A DNA stretch of 64,000 bases from Propionivibrio dicarboxylicus (GCA_945902805.1 CAMDMZ010000008.1:62001-126000); one strand, 5' to 3'. Shown: positions 45,701 through 53,712, counted from the first letter of the stretch. Numbers and translations are program-made. The notes: generated by a model not told the origin, from the letters alone.

Positions 45701-45952
45701 GGGCTGCAAACCGCGCTCTCGGCAAAGGACTTGTCGACCGCCTGTCGCGCTGCGCATACGCTCAAGGGAATGTCGGCCAGTCTTGGCGTAGAACGTTTGC
45801 GGTCATGGTCTTACCAGATGGAACACGCGTGCCGCGAGGGCGATCAAAGCCGGATTGCGACGCTGACTGAACCGCTGGCAGCGGAACTGGATGCCAGTTG
45901 CGCAGAACTGCGGGCGTACATGGACCGCGCCGGCACAGCAGCGGCGCCGTAG
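42797..45952 (+). CDS. Hybrid sensor histidine kinase with extracytoplasmic sensor, PAS, receiver and Hpt
   Basis: 1051 residues. Order: membrane helix (about 11-33), a long Cache-like periplasmic domain, second helix (about 298-318), HAMP, a PAS-like domain ([34 protein letters not shown]), HisKA ([19 protein letters not shown]), HATPase ([26 protein letters not shown]), receiver ([13 protein letters not shown]) and Hpt ([13 protein letters not shown]). All phospho-transfer residues are present. It is in an operon with the sugar-binding lipoprotein and convergent with oxyR. No dedicated output regulator lies alongside. Confidence 0.9.
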   Translation: MKPRLNITAKLVGYLLVAGIVPLLLFGASAFYLARQIVIDQATASSQWVVRDIRNYLGLFRTQVEDLAANIAGNEAIGRALRDADLASASSYDTLNAKAQIGYILNGFVRVKGLVAIDLFSVKGAHFHVGETLNVSQVKLETVQQMLQQSEADGGATVWRGIEDNINLASSYKKVITLTRVLHGYEPKTGATVDVGLLVVTLNDEIIRGYLGADADHEGTRLMVIDRQGRLMHHADANLLGENIAPELLARVREGATAQQLRLDGENVILTAIPMPEIGSHVLLVTPLSFHTAPVNRLALAGLVPLLLGFIGIGLLAQRYAKTVVTPLRAVSERFRELSEDPEAPHQILSVPADHDEIATLIEGFNSYLETLAIQRAAGDELQRAEQLLLESAHTLRTAIDAIDEAFVVFDENDRLVFCNDKYKAFYPISADLIQPGASFEQIIRHGAEHGQYPEAVGRIDAWVAEQLAVHQRGDNTLEQRLDDGRCLRIVERRTPTGHIVGFRMDITQLKRMQEAAEAASQAKSEFLANMSHEIRTPMNAVLGMMQLAIDSEDARERREFLLKAHNSSLALIGIINDILDFSKIEAGKLTIERVGFDPRRVLGEIADVFAPIAEEKGIVLVTEPLSDLPPALWGDPLRLQQVVQNLVSNALKFTERGAVTLGVAVTARVDTKFRVRISISDSGIGIAPETLGTLFQSFSQADSSTTRRFGGTGLGLAICKRLVELMGGEIGVDSRVGEGSRFWFELPFEVAPSDALPVQARLVKGDDATLTRLHGRRVLLVEDNRLNQEVATQFLRRAGLVVSVAENGRVALERLADASFDVVLMDCQMPVMDGYEATRLIRAQPQFRALPIIAMTANALVGDRERSLEAGMNDHLTKPVNANALYQILLRWIDAPVADTLAATPPAITAEPALVSPSPGGIEAETSAANALPRLDAITAIENMAGMQDLYMEAADMFLVDAPLQFEGLQTALSAKDLSTACRAAHTLKGMSASLGVERLRSWSYQMEHACREGDQSRIATLTEPLAAELDASCAELRAYMDRAGTAAAP

Positions 45953-45970
45953 CGCCAGCACCGACTTTTT
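45945..45970 (-). repeat. Dispersed element copy 9 (convergent genes)
   Basis: Variant copy (GCTACGGCG in half B) overlapping the kinase stop codon. Read on the plus strand, a GGCGC/GCGCC hairpin (45943-45956) and the run of T at 45966-45970 suit a terminator for the kinase gene. The A-run on the other strand follows the oxyR stop by four bases. Confidence 0.75.
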
Positions 45971-45974
45971 ATGC

Positions 45975-46883
45975 CTATCTGATCCGCTGGGTGCCGGGCA
46001 GGGCGCAATCTAGCAGCGCCTGGCGGATCAGGTCGATAGCCTTGTGACGCGGGAAGCTGGTGCGCCAGACGAGACCGACGCGGCGTGTTGGCGTCGGTTC
46101 GACAAAGTGCTTGACCTTCAGCAAGCGGTCGCCTTTTGGAATCGCATCGACGCTGGAAGCCGGCATCACCGTAACGCCGACACCCGAGGCCACCATGTAG
46201 CGGATCGTTTCCAGCGAACTGCTTTCCAGCACATGCGGCGATTCGGCGCTGGCGAGCGAACACAGATCGAGCACCTGATCGCGGAAGCAGTTGCCGGCAC
46301 CGAGCATCAGCAAGGGCTCCTGCAGCAGCAGGGCGGGTTCGATGGCTTTCAACTTGGCCCAGGGGTGATCGGCCGGTGCCAGCACACGGAAGGCTTCGTC
46401 ATAGACCGGTTGCGCGACGATGCCCGGTTCGGCCACGGGCAGGGCGAGGACGAGAACATCAAGCTCGCCGCTTTTCAGCCGTTCGATCAATTTCTCGGTG
46501 TAGCCTTCGCTGATGATCAGCGGCATTTTCGGCGCACGCTCACGTAGCAGCGGAACCAGTGACGGTAACAGGTAGGGGCCGATGGTGAAGATGACGCCGA
46601 TGCGCAGATGGCCGATCAGCGGGTCTTTTCCGGCAGCGGCGAGTTCGGTCACCCTCGCCGCTTCGGCCAGCACCCGCTCGGCCTGTTGCACGATGGGTTC
46701 GCCGATTGCGGTCAGGCGCACATCGCCGACGCCACGCTCGAACAGAGCGACGCCGAGTTCATCTTCGAGCTTTTTGACTGACACCGAAAGCGTGGGCTGC
46801 GCCACGTTGCAGCGTTCTGCAGCGCGACCAAAATGGCGTTCGCGGGCCAGGGCGACGATGTAACGAAGATCGGTCAGGGTCAT
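45975..46883 (-). CDS. oxyR: LysR-type peroxide sensor OxyR
   Basis: 302 residues from the ATG at 46883. The LysR helix-turn-helix is at the start (LRYIVALARERHFGRAAERCNVAQPTLSVSVKKLEDELG). The redox cysteines fall exactly at 199 and 208 in GAGNCFRDQVLDLCSLA, as in E. coli OxyR. When these form a disulfide under peroxide, the protein activates defence genes such as dps and catalases; a dps gene is 8 kb away. The start codon is 9 bases from the divergent fusion gene's start, so the two must share a compact promoter region. Confidence 0.94.
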   Translation of the reverse strand: MTLTDLRYIVALARERHFGRAAERCNVAQPTLSVSVKKLEDELGVALFERGVGDVRLTAIGEPIVQQAERVLAEAARVTELAAAGKDPLIGHLRIGVIFTIGPYLLPSLVPLLRERAPKMPLIISEGYTEKLIERLKSGELDVLVLALPVAEPGIVAQPVYDEAFRVLAPADHPWAKLKAIEPALLLQEPLLMLGAGNCFRDQVLDLCSLASAESPHVLESSSLETIRYMVASGVGVTVMPASSVDAIPKGDRLLKVKHFVEPTPTRRVGLVWRTSFPRHKAIDLIRQALLDCALPGTQRIR

Positions 46884-46892
46884 AATCGAATT

Positions 46893-48389
46893 ATGCACGA
46901 GCCGCCGACCCAACCAAGTACGCCCCTGATCGCTGCCCTTGCCGCCAAACTGCAGGCCGAGGTGGTGGAGACGCATGCCTCCTGGGTGCTCCTGGCCGGC
47001 GAGCTGGCGTGGAAGATCAAGAAGCCGATTCACCTGCCGTTTCTCGATTACAGCACGCTGGAAAAGCGCGAGGCCGCGTGTCGTGCCGAACTGCACCTGA
47101 ACCGGCGACTGGCGCCGTCCTTGTATCTGGCGGTGGTTCCGATCGGTGGCACGATCGCCGCGCCGTGTTTGCACACCGAGCCGGCGATCGAATGGGCCGT
47201 GCAGATGCGGCGCTTCGATAGCCAACAGCAGTTGGATCGCATTTGTTCACGGGGTGAGCTGACAGTGGCACACCTTAATGAATTGGCCGCGCATCTCGTG
47301 GCATTCCAGCACACAGCGACGATCGCATCGGTCGATAGTCGTTTCGGTACGCCGCTGCAGGTGCTAGCCCCTGCAATCGAGAATTTCGACGAACTGCGAC
47401 AACTGCTGCCTGAAACGCATCAATCACTTGTAGCGAGTCTCGCGACTTGGACCAGGATGGAGTTCGACCGCATCGAACCGGTGTTACAGAAGCGCAGACA
47501 GGATGGTTTTGTGCGCGAAGGCCACGGTGATTTGCATCTGGGCAATCTGGCGCTGATCGATGGTGTCGTCACGCCTTTCGATGGTATCGAGTTCAACGCA
47601 GATTTGCGCTGGATCGACGTCGCCAGCGACATTGCCTTCACCTGGATCGATCTTCTCGATCATGGCCAGCCGGGTCTGGCGGCCTGGTTTCTGAGCGCAT
47701 GGCGCGAAGCCAGTGGCGACACGGCGGCCCTGACCGTGATGCGCTTCTATGCGGTCTATCGGGCCGTGGTGCGTGCCAAGATCGCGGCGATTCGTGCGGG
47801 GCAGGAAAGCGATCCGCAAAAACGTGAGTTCGATCAGTCGCTGGCGCGCGATTATCTCGAGCTTGCCCAGAGGATCGCCGTCCCGCCAGAACCGACTTTG
47901 ACCCTCACGGTGGGTTTGTCCGGCTCGGGCAAAACTACTGCCAGCGCTGCGGTGCTGATGAATGATCCGACTGGCAGCACGCTACGTCTGCGCTCGGACG
48001 TTGAACGCAAGCGTCTATTTGGTCTTGATCCGCTGGCGGTGAGTGCGACGGCCGTCAGCGGCGGCATCTATACGCCGCAAGCAACGCGACAAACCTACAT
48101 TCGTCTGCAGGAGGACGCTGAAACATTGCTTGCTGGAAACTGGTCCGTGGTCGTCGATGCCGCGTTTCTGCGCCACAGCGAACGCGAGGAGTTTCGTCAA
48201 CTGGCGCGCCGGCTGGGTGTGAAATTTCAACTCCTCGATTGCCACGCCCCAGTCGACGAGCTTCGTCGTCGCTTGACGGTACGCACCGGTGATGCGTCGG
48301 AAGCTACGGTCGCCGTACTTGAGCAGCAGCGTGCTTGGTTCGAGCCGCTGACGCCGGCCGAGCTTGAATCAACTACTCAGATAGAGTAA
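46893..48389 (+). CDS. Aminoglycoside-phosphotransferase-like / P-loop kinase fusion
   Basis: 498 residues from the ATG at 46893. The first 325 or so are an APH-like kinase fold (WKIKKPIHLPFLDYSTLEKREAACRAELHLNRRLAPSLYL; catalytic GHGDLHLGNLALIDG; then PFDGIEFNADLRWIDVASDIAF). The rest is an AAA/P-loop kinase (GLSGSGKTTASA). Such fusions are widespread; their substrate is not known, and antibiotic resistance should not be assumed. An in-frame copy of the dispersed element (AVPPEPTL) encodes the junction between the two domains. Confidence 0.85.
   Translation: MHEPPTQPSTPLIAALAAKLQAEVVETHASWVLLAGELAWKIKKPIHLPFLDYSTLEKREAACRAELHLNRRLAPSLYLAVVPIGGTIAAPCLHTEPAIEWAVQMRRFDSQQQLDRICSRGELTVAHLNELAAHLVAFQHTATIASVDSRFGTPLQVLAPAIENFDELRQLLPETHQSLVASLATWTRMEFDRIEPVLQKRRQDGFVREGHGDLHLGNLALIDGVVTPFDGIEFNADLRWIDVASDIAFTWIDLLDHGQPGLAAWFLSAWREASGDTAALTVMRFYAVYRAVVRAKIAAIRAGQESDPQKREFDQSLARDYLELAQRIAVPPEPTLTLTVGLSGSGKTTASAAVLMNDPTGSTLRLRSDVERKRLFGLDPLAVSATAVSGGIYTPQATRQTYIRLQEDAETLLAGNWSVVVDAAFLRHSEREEFRQLARRLGVKFQLLDCHAPVDELRRRLTVRTGDASEATVAVLEQQRAWFEPLTPAELESTTQIE
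47876..47899 (-). repeat. Dispersed element copy 10 (in-gene, domain junction)
   Basis: Near-consensus copy (TTCTGG variant), read in frame as AVPPEPTL at the boundary between the APH-like and P-loop domains. Confidence 0.75.
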
Positions 48390-48406
48390 AGGCTGTCGTC
48401 GCCATC

Positions 48407-48492
48407 AAAAAGTCGGCGCTGATGAAGCTACTGCGCTACAAGGCGGTCGAGCAAAGAACGCTCTCCTCGCCGTAGCGGATGGCGAGACGGCG
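48407..48492 (+). repeat. Dispersed element copy 11 split by a 60-base insert
   Basis: Half A AAAAAGTCGGCGCT (48407-48420) and half B GGCGAGACGGCG (48481-48492) match the family but are separated by exactly 60 bases. The insert has CGCTAC (48434-48439) and GTAGCG (48472-48477) as inverted ends of a possible hairpin and reads GAT at both borders. It lies between two convergent genes. Confidence 0.7.
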
Positions 48493-49647
48493 TTACTTGT
48501 TGGCAGAGAGGAAATCGCTGACGATCTGCCAGCGTCCTTCGCGGATTTGCGCGACGCGCACGCGGCGCAGGGCCAGGTGATCGCTGGCCGACAGCACAAA
48601 CGCCGGGTTGCCCAAGGCGTCGGGCGCGAGGTGGGTACGTTCCAGCGTTTTGGCTACCGCCATCGCATCGGCTTTCGGTCCGGCCTGTTGCGCCGCACGC
48701 ACGAACAGATCGGCGCCGGCATAAGCCATCACGCTCCAGGTGTTGGGCTCGACTAAAAACTTTTGCTTGTAAGTTTCGATCCAGGCCGTGAGAACCGGAT
48801 TGGCCGCGTCGGCATATGGGTGCGGAATCAGTACCGTGCCGTAGAGCCCGTCCATCTCGGCGCCGCCGAGTTGATGCACCTGGGCGGTGTAGCCCGAGGC
48901 GGTGACCAGCATCGGCACGCTCCAGCCGATGCGGCGGGCTTCCTTGTAGGCGCCGATGGTTTCGCGGACCACGGTAGCCAGCACCACCAGATCGCAGTTC
49001 GCGGCCTTGAGGCGCGCGACCTGGGACGAGAAATCGGTGGCACCGCGCTTGTACGAGGTCTTTTCGCACCAGTCGAGCTTGAGTTCGCCGAGCAGACTGT
49101 CCATGCCGCGCAGCACTTCCTGGCCCATGTCGTCATCCTGATAAAGAATGCCGACGCGTTTTGCCGCCAGTTTGCCGATCAGATGGCGCGCCGCCGGTGG
49201 CACCGAGACTACGTAGGACGGGCTCATGGCAAATTTGAGCGGATGCAACGGTTCGTAGACTTCTTTCAATGGCGCAGCGGGGAACAGGTGCAGCACACCG
49301 GCCTCGACGAACAGTGGCATGGTCGCCATCACGACCGGCGAACCGAGGTTATTGATCACGGCGACGGCCTTGTCGCGCTGAATCAGCTTTTCGGCGGCAA
49401 GCACGGCTTTCTTCGGATCGTAGGCGGTGTCTTCTGCGATCAACTTCAGTAGGCGGCCATGCACGCCGCCCCTGGCATTTTCCTCGTCGAAACGCATCTG
49501 GGTGCCGTTCCGAAAGTGGGCGCCGAGTGCGGCAATCGGGCCGGAAAGATCCTGCAGCGTGCCAATGACGAGATCGTCGGCACGTGCCTGCCAGGCCGAG
49601 ATGGTCAGACCCGCGGCGAGCAAGAAGGAAAACAGGGAACGGGTCAT
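48493..49647 (-). CDS. Branched-chain amino acid-type periplasmic binding protein
   Basis: 384 residues with a signal peptide (SFLLAAGLTISAWQARAD), then a LivJ/LivK-type fold: LVIGTLQDLSGPIAALGAHFRNGTQMRFDEENARGG, AVAVINNLGSPVVMATMPLFVEAGV, KRVGILYQDDDMGQEVLRGMDSLL. By family it binds an amino acid, urea or small acid for uptake. No Liv permease or ATPase gene is nearby, so it is an orphan here. Its ligand is unknown. It ends directly on half B of a dispersed element copy. Confidence 0.82.
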   Translation of the reverse strand: MTRSLFSFLLAAGLTISAWQARADDLVIGTLQDLSGPIAALGAHFRNGTQMRFDEENARGGVHGRLLKLIAEDTAYDPKKAVLAAEKLIQRDKAVAVINNLGSPVVMATMPLFVEAGVLHLFPAAPLKEVYEPLHPLKFAMSPSYVVSVPPAARHLIGKLAAKRVGILYQDDDMGQEVLRGMDSLLGELKLDWCEKTSYKRGATDFSSQVARLKAANCDLVVLATVVRETIGAYKEARRIGWSVPMLVTASGYTAQVHQLGGAEMDGLYGTVLIPHPYADAANPVLTAWIETYKQKFLVEPNTWSVMAYAGADLFVRAAQQAGPKADAMAVAKTLERTHLAPDALGNPAFVLSASDHLALRRVRVAQIREGRWQIVSDFLSANK

Positions 49648-49700
49648 GGTGTCGGTTGGAGTTGAAGGGGAAACGAAATGTGGTCAGGGAAGGCAGCAGC

Positions 49701-51053
49701 CTAATGGCTGGCTTGCTTCGTGAAGCTCAGGTGACAGGCGCGCTTGTCGAGGCGCTCGCCGCTACCGCGCGCTTCATCGAAGCGTGCCGATACTCGATAC
49801 GAATACGGTGTGCCCCGAGCTGATTGATTAATATTGAACTTGACGTCGCCAGTGATGCCCCTGGCGCCGATGCCGGCACTGCCGTCGGGCTGGATGCTGC
49901 CATTCAGCGACAAGGATCCAGGTTGTCCCTCTGTGCCGAAGTTCCCGCTCAACACGCCGTCTTTCACGGCGACGAAAAGTCGAAGTGAATACGGTTCGGC
50001 ACGCGTCGCCGCTTCGCAATCGATGGCGGTCGCCCAGGTGCCGTCAAATTTTGCTAAGCGTGAACTGGTGACTGGTGCCGCCAGGGTCTCGATCCGGCGG
50101 CGAGCCAGTGGCACGAAGGTGCCACCGGGATATTGCTTGAGATAGGCCTCGAAGACGGCGGCGTCGTTGCTGTCCTTGATCGATGCCCAAAACATGGCTT
50201 CGCGATCCACCGTGGCGCCGGCGCTCGTTCCGGCGCTGCTTGGTGCGATCACGTTAACCGTGAAATTGAACACCAGATCGCCGGTCAGCGACGACGATTC
50301 CCAAGGAGTCTGTGCGCCGTTTGATCGATCGGTGACGCCGGCCCGCACACGTTTGAAGACTTCTTCAACCTTGAGGCCGGGGACGCGCAAGGCTTTGAGC
50401 AGTTCCTCGGTGTACAGACCATTGCTCCCGCTTCCGTCGGCCGCTACGGAACCGGGCGCAGTGGCATAGGCAATCAGGGTGCCGCGCGCGGCATCCACGG
50501 CAGAAAGCCCGCGTGAAGCGCCACGTAAGCGGCGTTCGAACGGATTGTTGCGGCACGCATCAAGAATCACCACATTGACGCGGTTTCGCGCCTCCGCAGT
50601 TTGTTCGAGCAGGAGATCGACGTCGACGCCGGCAATCCGGGTGGTCGCTTCGGAATCAATTTCCGCATCCACCGGGATCAGGAAATTGCGGCCACGTACT
50701 TGCAAGCCATGCCCTGCATAGTAGAAAAATCCCACGCCACCGCCGGTCAAACGTCGCCCAAAATCGAGAATTGCGCGTTCCATGGTCGATTTGTTGGCGT
50801 TCTCATGGGCTAGGACGGTGAAACCCAGCTCGCGTAGCGTTTTCGCCATGGCGCGGACATCATTGACCGGATTGCGCAAAGGCGCTTCGCGATAGGTGCT
50901 ATTGCCGATCAACAGGGCGATGCGCGGTTCATCGGCCGTTTCGGCAGCCCCGGCGGCGGTGACCATCAACGTCGAACAAAGACTCACGATTAGCGCAGTT
51001 AGCACCGGCAGCAGCGCCAACAGGCGGTAAGGTGAACTGTCTGCAGTACGCAT
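49701..51053 (-). CDS. Secreted caspase-family (metacaspase-like) protein
   Basis: 450 residues from the ATG at 51053, which has AAAGGAGACG before it. A signal peptide or membrane anchor precedes a C14 caspase-like domain: RIALLIGNSTYREAPLRNPVNDVRAMAKTLRELGF, catalytic His in FFYYAGHGLQVRGRNFLIPVD, catalytic Cys in VVILDACRNNPF. Both dyad residues are intact. A C-terminal domain of about 110 residues (FDGTWATAIDCEA; LSLNGSIQPDGSAGIGARGITG) has a beta-rich look and is not recognised. The role of such periplasmic caspase homologues is largely unknown; no partner genes are clear. Confidence 0.83.
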   Translation of the reverse strand: MRTADSSPYRLLALLPVLTALIVSLCSTLMVTAAGAAETADEPRIALLIGNSTYREAPLRNPVNDVRAMAKTLRELGFTVLAHENANKSTMERAILDFGRRLTGGGVGFFYYAGHGLQVRGRNFLIPVDAEIDSEATTRIAGVDVDLLLEQTAEARNRVNVVILDACRNNPFERRLRGASRGLSAVDAARGTLIAYATAPGSVAADGSGSNGLYTEELLKALRVPGLKVEEVFKRVRAGVTDRSNGAQTPWESSSLTGDLVFNFTVNVIAPSSAGTSAGATVDREAMFWASIKDSNDAAVFEAYLKQYPGGTFVPLARRRIETLAAPVTSSRLAKFDGTWATAIDCEAATRAEPYSLRLFVAVKDGVLSGNFGTEGQPGSLSLNGSIQPDGSAGIGARGITGDVKFNINQSARGTPYSYRVSARFDEARGSGERLDKRACHLSFTKQASH

Positions 51054-51211
51054 GGCATCGTCTCCTTTGAGCCACAAAGACATGGCAGCTAATCCCGAGG
51101 CACAAGTTTGACACAGGGTGTGGGGAGATGGCGAAAAGTGTCCCATCTAATTGATATTTAGTGAATTGCTGCGAACACGGGTGTGATGAGCGGTGTTTAT
51201 TTACAACATTA

Positions 51212-51225
51212 TTGATCTGCGTCAA
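51212..51225 (+). promoter_or_regulatory. FNR/ANR-type box upstream of the Mrp/Mbx-like operon
   Basis: TTGATCTGCGTCAA differs from the ideal TTGAT-N4-ATCAA in one position and from the common RTCAA form in none. It is centred 51 bases before the first start codon. Possible -10 sequences TATAAG (51233) and TAGAAT (51258) do not fit the classical -41.5 spacing, so the promoter class is unclear. Confidence 0.5.
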
Positions 51226-51269
51226 CACGAATATAAGCATTGGTTGCGGTGCAGCATTAGAATGCGCTT

Positions 51270-51797
51270 ATGAACTCACGTACTGTTACGCCCGCGAATT
51301 CTTCGCCGACTTCAAATTTCATTACCCATTTCATCACCCTGTTGCTGTTCTGGGTGTTGCTGAATGGTTCCTTGGCGAATGACGTCCTGATTGTCGGGGC
51401 GGTGGTGGCATTCATTATTGCGTTCTTCTTTCGCGGCAATCTGGCGTGGTTCTCCGAGCTGCGCCTGACACCGAAGGCATTGTTCACTACCGTCGCCTAT
51501 ATCCTTTACTACATCAAGGAGCTGGTGAAGTCGAACATCAACGTCGCCTCGATTGTGATTTCGCCCGATCTTCCGTTGAATCCTGGCATCGTCAAGGTTC
51601 GCACCAAGCTCAAGACGGCCATGGGTCGCATGTTGCTGGTTAATTCGATCACTCTGACTCCGGGCACCCTGACCGTGGAAATGGACGGCGAATGGCTCTA
51701 CATCCACTGGGTCAGTGTCGACTCGCCGGATATCGAGGCAGCGACTGCCGGCATCGTCGGTGGCTTCGAACGTTATCTCGAGGTGATGTATGGTTAA
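51270..51797 (+). CDS. Mrp-type antiporter subunit E
   Basis: 175 residues. Two or three helices, then LTPKALFTTVAYILYYIKELVKSNINVASIVISPDLPLNPGIVKV and SITLTPGTLTVEMDGEWLYIHWV, the MrpE/MnhE signature (MbxA in archaeal naming). First gene of a tightly packed operon that runs to 62448 with overlaps or gaps of a few bases. It is part of the membrane arm; a structural role in ion transport is inferred from Mrp complexes. Confidence 0.92.
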   Translation: MNSRTVTPANSSPTSNFITHFITLLLFWVLLNGSLANDVLIVGAVVAFIIAFFFRGNLAWFSELRLTPKALFTTVAYILYYIKELVKSNINVASIVISPDLPLNPGIVKVRTKLKTAMGRMLLVNSITLTPGTLTVEMDGEWLYIHWVSVDSPDIEAATAGIVGGFERYLEVMYG

Positions 51798-52050
51798 TTT
51801 TTTGATCACTCTCGCTGCGATGATCGCCGGCACGGCTTTCCTGCTCGCGCTATGGCGATTTTTTCAGGGCCCGTCGGATGCCGACCGCGTCGTTGCCTTT
51901 GACACCCTGACCGTGATCTCGCTGACCGGCATCGTTCTGGTCGCCTACCTCGAAGGGCGCGCCATTTATCTTGATGTTGCCCTGGTTTATGCGCTGCTGT
52001 CCTTTCTCGGCGTGATCGTCGTTGCTCGTCACCTGGAGCGGGGGCTGTAA
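51790..52050 (+). CDS. Mrp-type antiporter subunit F
   Basis: 86 residues, three helices, with the MrpF motif GPSDADRVVAFDTLTVISLTGIVLVAYLEGRAIYLDVALVYALLSFLGVI. It overlaps subunit E by eight bases and shares one base with subunit G (TAATG). Equivalent to MbxB. Confidence 0.93.
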   Translation: MVNFLITLAAMIAGTAFLLALWRFFQGPSDADRVVAFDTLTVISLTGIVLVAYLEGRAIYLDVALVYALLSFLGVIVVARHLERGL

Positions 52051-52400
52051 TGAACACTATTCTTCCCATCGTTGGCGGCCTGCTTCTGGTTCTTGGTGCC
52101 GCCTTCCTGTTTCTTGGCGGCTTGGGTCTGGTGCGGATGCCGGACGTTTTCAACCGCATCCAGGCTGGCACCAAGGCGACTACGCTCGGGACCCTGCTGT
52201 CACTGGCCGGCTTTGCCTGTCTGCAACCGGACTGGGCGCTGAAGCTGTTCCTGATCGGCCTCTTCGTCCTGTTTACCAACCCCTTGTCGTCGCAAGTGCT
52301 CGCTCGCGCCGCGCACCGCAGTGGCAGCAGCATGAGTGCCCTGACATCGATCGACGCCTTGGCCAAAGATCGCAACGAGCCGTCGGGAGAGCCGCTGTGA
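52050..52400 (+). CDS. Mrp-type antiporter subunit G
   Basis: 116 residues, three helices: GGLLLVLGAAFLFLGGLGLVRMPDVFNRIQAGTKATTLGTLLSLAG is the classical MrpG start, and FVLFTNPLSSQVLARAAHRSG follows. Equivalent to MbxC. Its stop overlaps the next start. Confidence 0.93.
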   Translation: MNTILPIVGGLLLVLGAAFLFLGGLGLVRMPDVFNRIQAGTKATTLGTLLSLAGFACLQPDWALKLFLIGLFVLFTNPLSSQVLARAAHRSGSSMSALTSIDALAKDRNEPSGEPL

Positions 52401-52663
52401 TCTACTTATTGCCCGCCTTGTCCGGCTTGCTCTGCTTCACGATGCTGGTCGCCGCTGTGGTCGCGATTGGCGGTCGCAGCATGTCGATCGCCATTCTCGC
52501 CGCCGGATTGGTCAGCCTGGTGGCGTCGGTGCTGTTCCTGATCCTGGCTTCCCCTGATGTGGCCATGACCGAAGCTGCCATTGGCAGTGGCCTGACCACC
52601 TTCCTGCTGTTCTTCGTCCTCGGACGGGTGCGTGCCGGTGAGCATGATGGAGAACAGCCATGA
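52397..52663 (+). CDS. DUF4040/MbxD-like membrane subunit
   Basis: 88 residues from a GTG at 52397 that overlaps the subunit G stop (GTGA). Three helices with LASPDVAMTEAAIGSGLTTFLLFFVLGR, the signature shared by the MbhD/MbxD subunit and the C-terminal part of MrpA. In classical Mrp it is fused to MrpA; here it is separate, as in archaeal Mbh and Mbx operons. Confidence 0.9.
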   Translation: MIYLLPALSGLLCFTMLVAAVVAIGGRSMSIAILAAGLVSLVASVLFLILASPDVAMTEAAIGSGLTTFLLFFVLGRVRAGEHDGEQP

Positions 52664-53352
52664 TCAAGCGCTTTATCGCCCTGGCGCTGGTGGTTGCTGT
52701 CGGCAGTGTCTTCGCGACCCTGCTGTTTGGCTATACCCCGGATGCCGACCTGAATCTCACGGCCCGCTACTACGCTGAGCGCACTGCCGCCGATCTCGGT
52801 GCCGCCAATATCGTCACTGCCATCGTCGTCACCTATCGCGGTCTGGATACGCTCGGCGAAGTGACGGTTCTGTTTCTTTCCGCGTCGATTGTCGGCCTGG
52901 TGCTGGCAAAGGGAACACATGCACCGCATCGCACCCCGGTCCCAGTGGGTGAGCTGCTTACTACCGGGACACGTTTCCTGGTGCCACTGATCCTGCTACT
53001 CGGCGTCTATGTCTTCGTCAACGGACACCTGACGCCCGGCGGTGGTTTCCAGGGTGGCGCCATCATCGCGTCAGGCATCCTGCTGCTGTTGCTGGCTGAT
53101 CCGCTCAAGCATTTCAGCCACAGTTTGATCTCGGCCATTGAATCTCTGGCCGGCATTTTCTACGTCATGATTGGTCTGGCCGGCTTGTTCCTTGCCGGCG
53201 GTTTCCTGGATAACCGAATCCTGCCGTTGGGAACGCTTGGTAACCTGGCTTCGGCGGGTGCCATTCCCTTGATCTATTCACTGATCGGCCTCAAGGTTGG
53301 CGCCGAGTTCGCCTCGATCCTGGCGGCCCTGTCGGAAACGGAGGAACTCTGA
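52660..53352 (+). CDS. MrpB-like subunit (MbxE+MbxF type)
   Basis: 230 residues. The first part (AANIVTAIVVTYRGLDTLGEVTVLFLSASIVGLVL) is the MbhE-type module and the second is MrpB itself (GTRFLVPLILLLGVYVFVNGHLTPGGGFQGGAIIASGILLLLLADP). In archaea these are often two genes; here they are one. Overlaps both neighbours (ATGA; one shared base). Confidence 0.9.
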   Translation: MIKRFIALALVVAVGSVFATLLFGYTPDADLNLTARYYAERTAADLGAANIVTAIVVTYRGLDTLGEVTVLFLSASIVGLVLAKGTHAPHRTPVPVGELLTTGTRFLVPLILLLGVYVFVNGHLTPGGGFQGGAIIASGILLLLLADPLKHFSHSLISAIESLAGIFYVMIGLAGLFLAGGFLDNRILPLGTLGNLASAGAIPLIYSLIGLKVGAEFASILAALSETEEL

Positions 53353-53708
53353 TGGCTCACTTAGCCATGGCTACCGGCTTCCTGCTGATCCTGATCGGCG
53401 CCTGGGGTGCCCTCACGAATCGCAATCTACTACGCATGATTGTCGCTTTCACCATCGCCGACACCGGCGTCAATCTGGTGATCATTGCCGTTGGTTACAT
53501 GCGCGGCCGCACCGCACCTATCATCGATGGCGCTGTCTCTGCCGCCGATGCCGTAACCCGTATTATCGATCCGGTGCCACAGGCGCTGGTGCTCACCGCC
53601 ATCGTCATCGGCGTCGGTGTTACCGCGCTGATGCTGGCGTATACCTACCGCCTGTTCGAGAAGAAGCGCAGCCTCGACATTCGCGACTACACGGACCTGA
53701 AAGGTTGA
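53352..53708 (+). CDS. MrpC/NuoK-like subunit
   Basis: 118 residues, three helices: FLLILIGAWGALTNRNLLRMIVAFTIADTGVNLVIIAVGYMRGRTAPII and DPVPQALVLTAIVIGVGVTALMLAYTYRLFEK, matching MrpC/MnhC (homologous to NuoK; MbxG). Followed after four bases by the fused antiporter gene. Confidence 0.93.
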   Translation: MAHLAMATGFLLILIGAWGALTNRNLLRMIVAFTIADTGVNLVIIAVGYMRGRTAPIIDGAVSAADAVTRIIDPVPQALVLTAIVIGVGVTALMLAYTYRLFEKKRSLDIRDYTDLKG

Positions 53709-53712
53709 TGCG

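Noticed and set aside
46884-47225. Longer N-terminus for oxyR
   Set aside because: It lies antisense to the conserved start of the APH-like gene; the ATG at 46883 gives the standard LysR start and Cys199/Cys208.
46893-48389. Antibiotic resistance gene
   Set aside because: APH-like fold alone does not show resistance; the P-loop fusion type is a common chromosomal gene of unknown substrate.
51270-53708. Simple Mrp Na+/H+ antiporter operon
   Set aside because: The genes continue without a gap into NuoH, B, C, D and I-like subunits, so the antiporter genes are the membrane arm of a larger enzyme.
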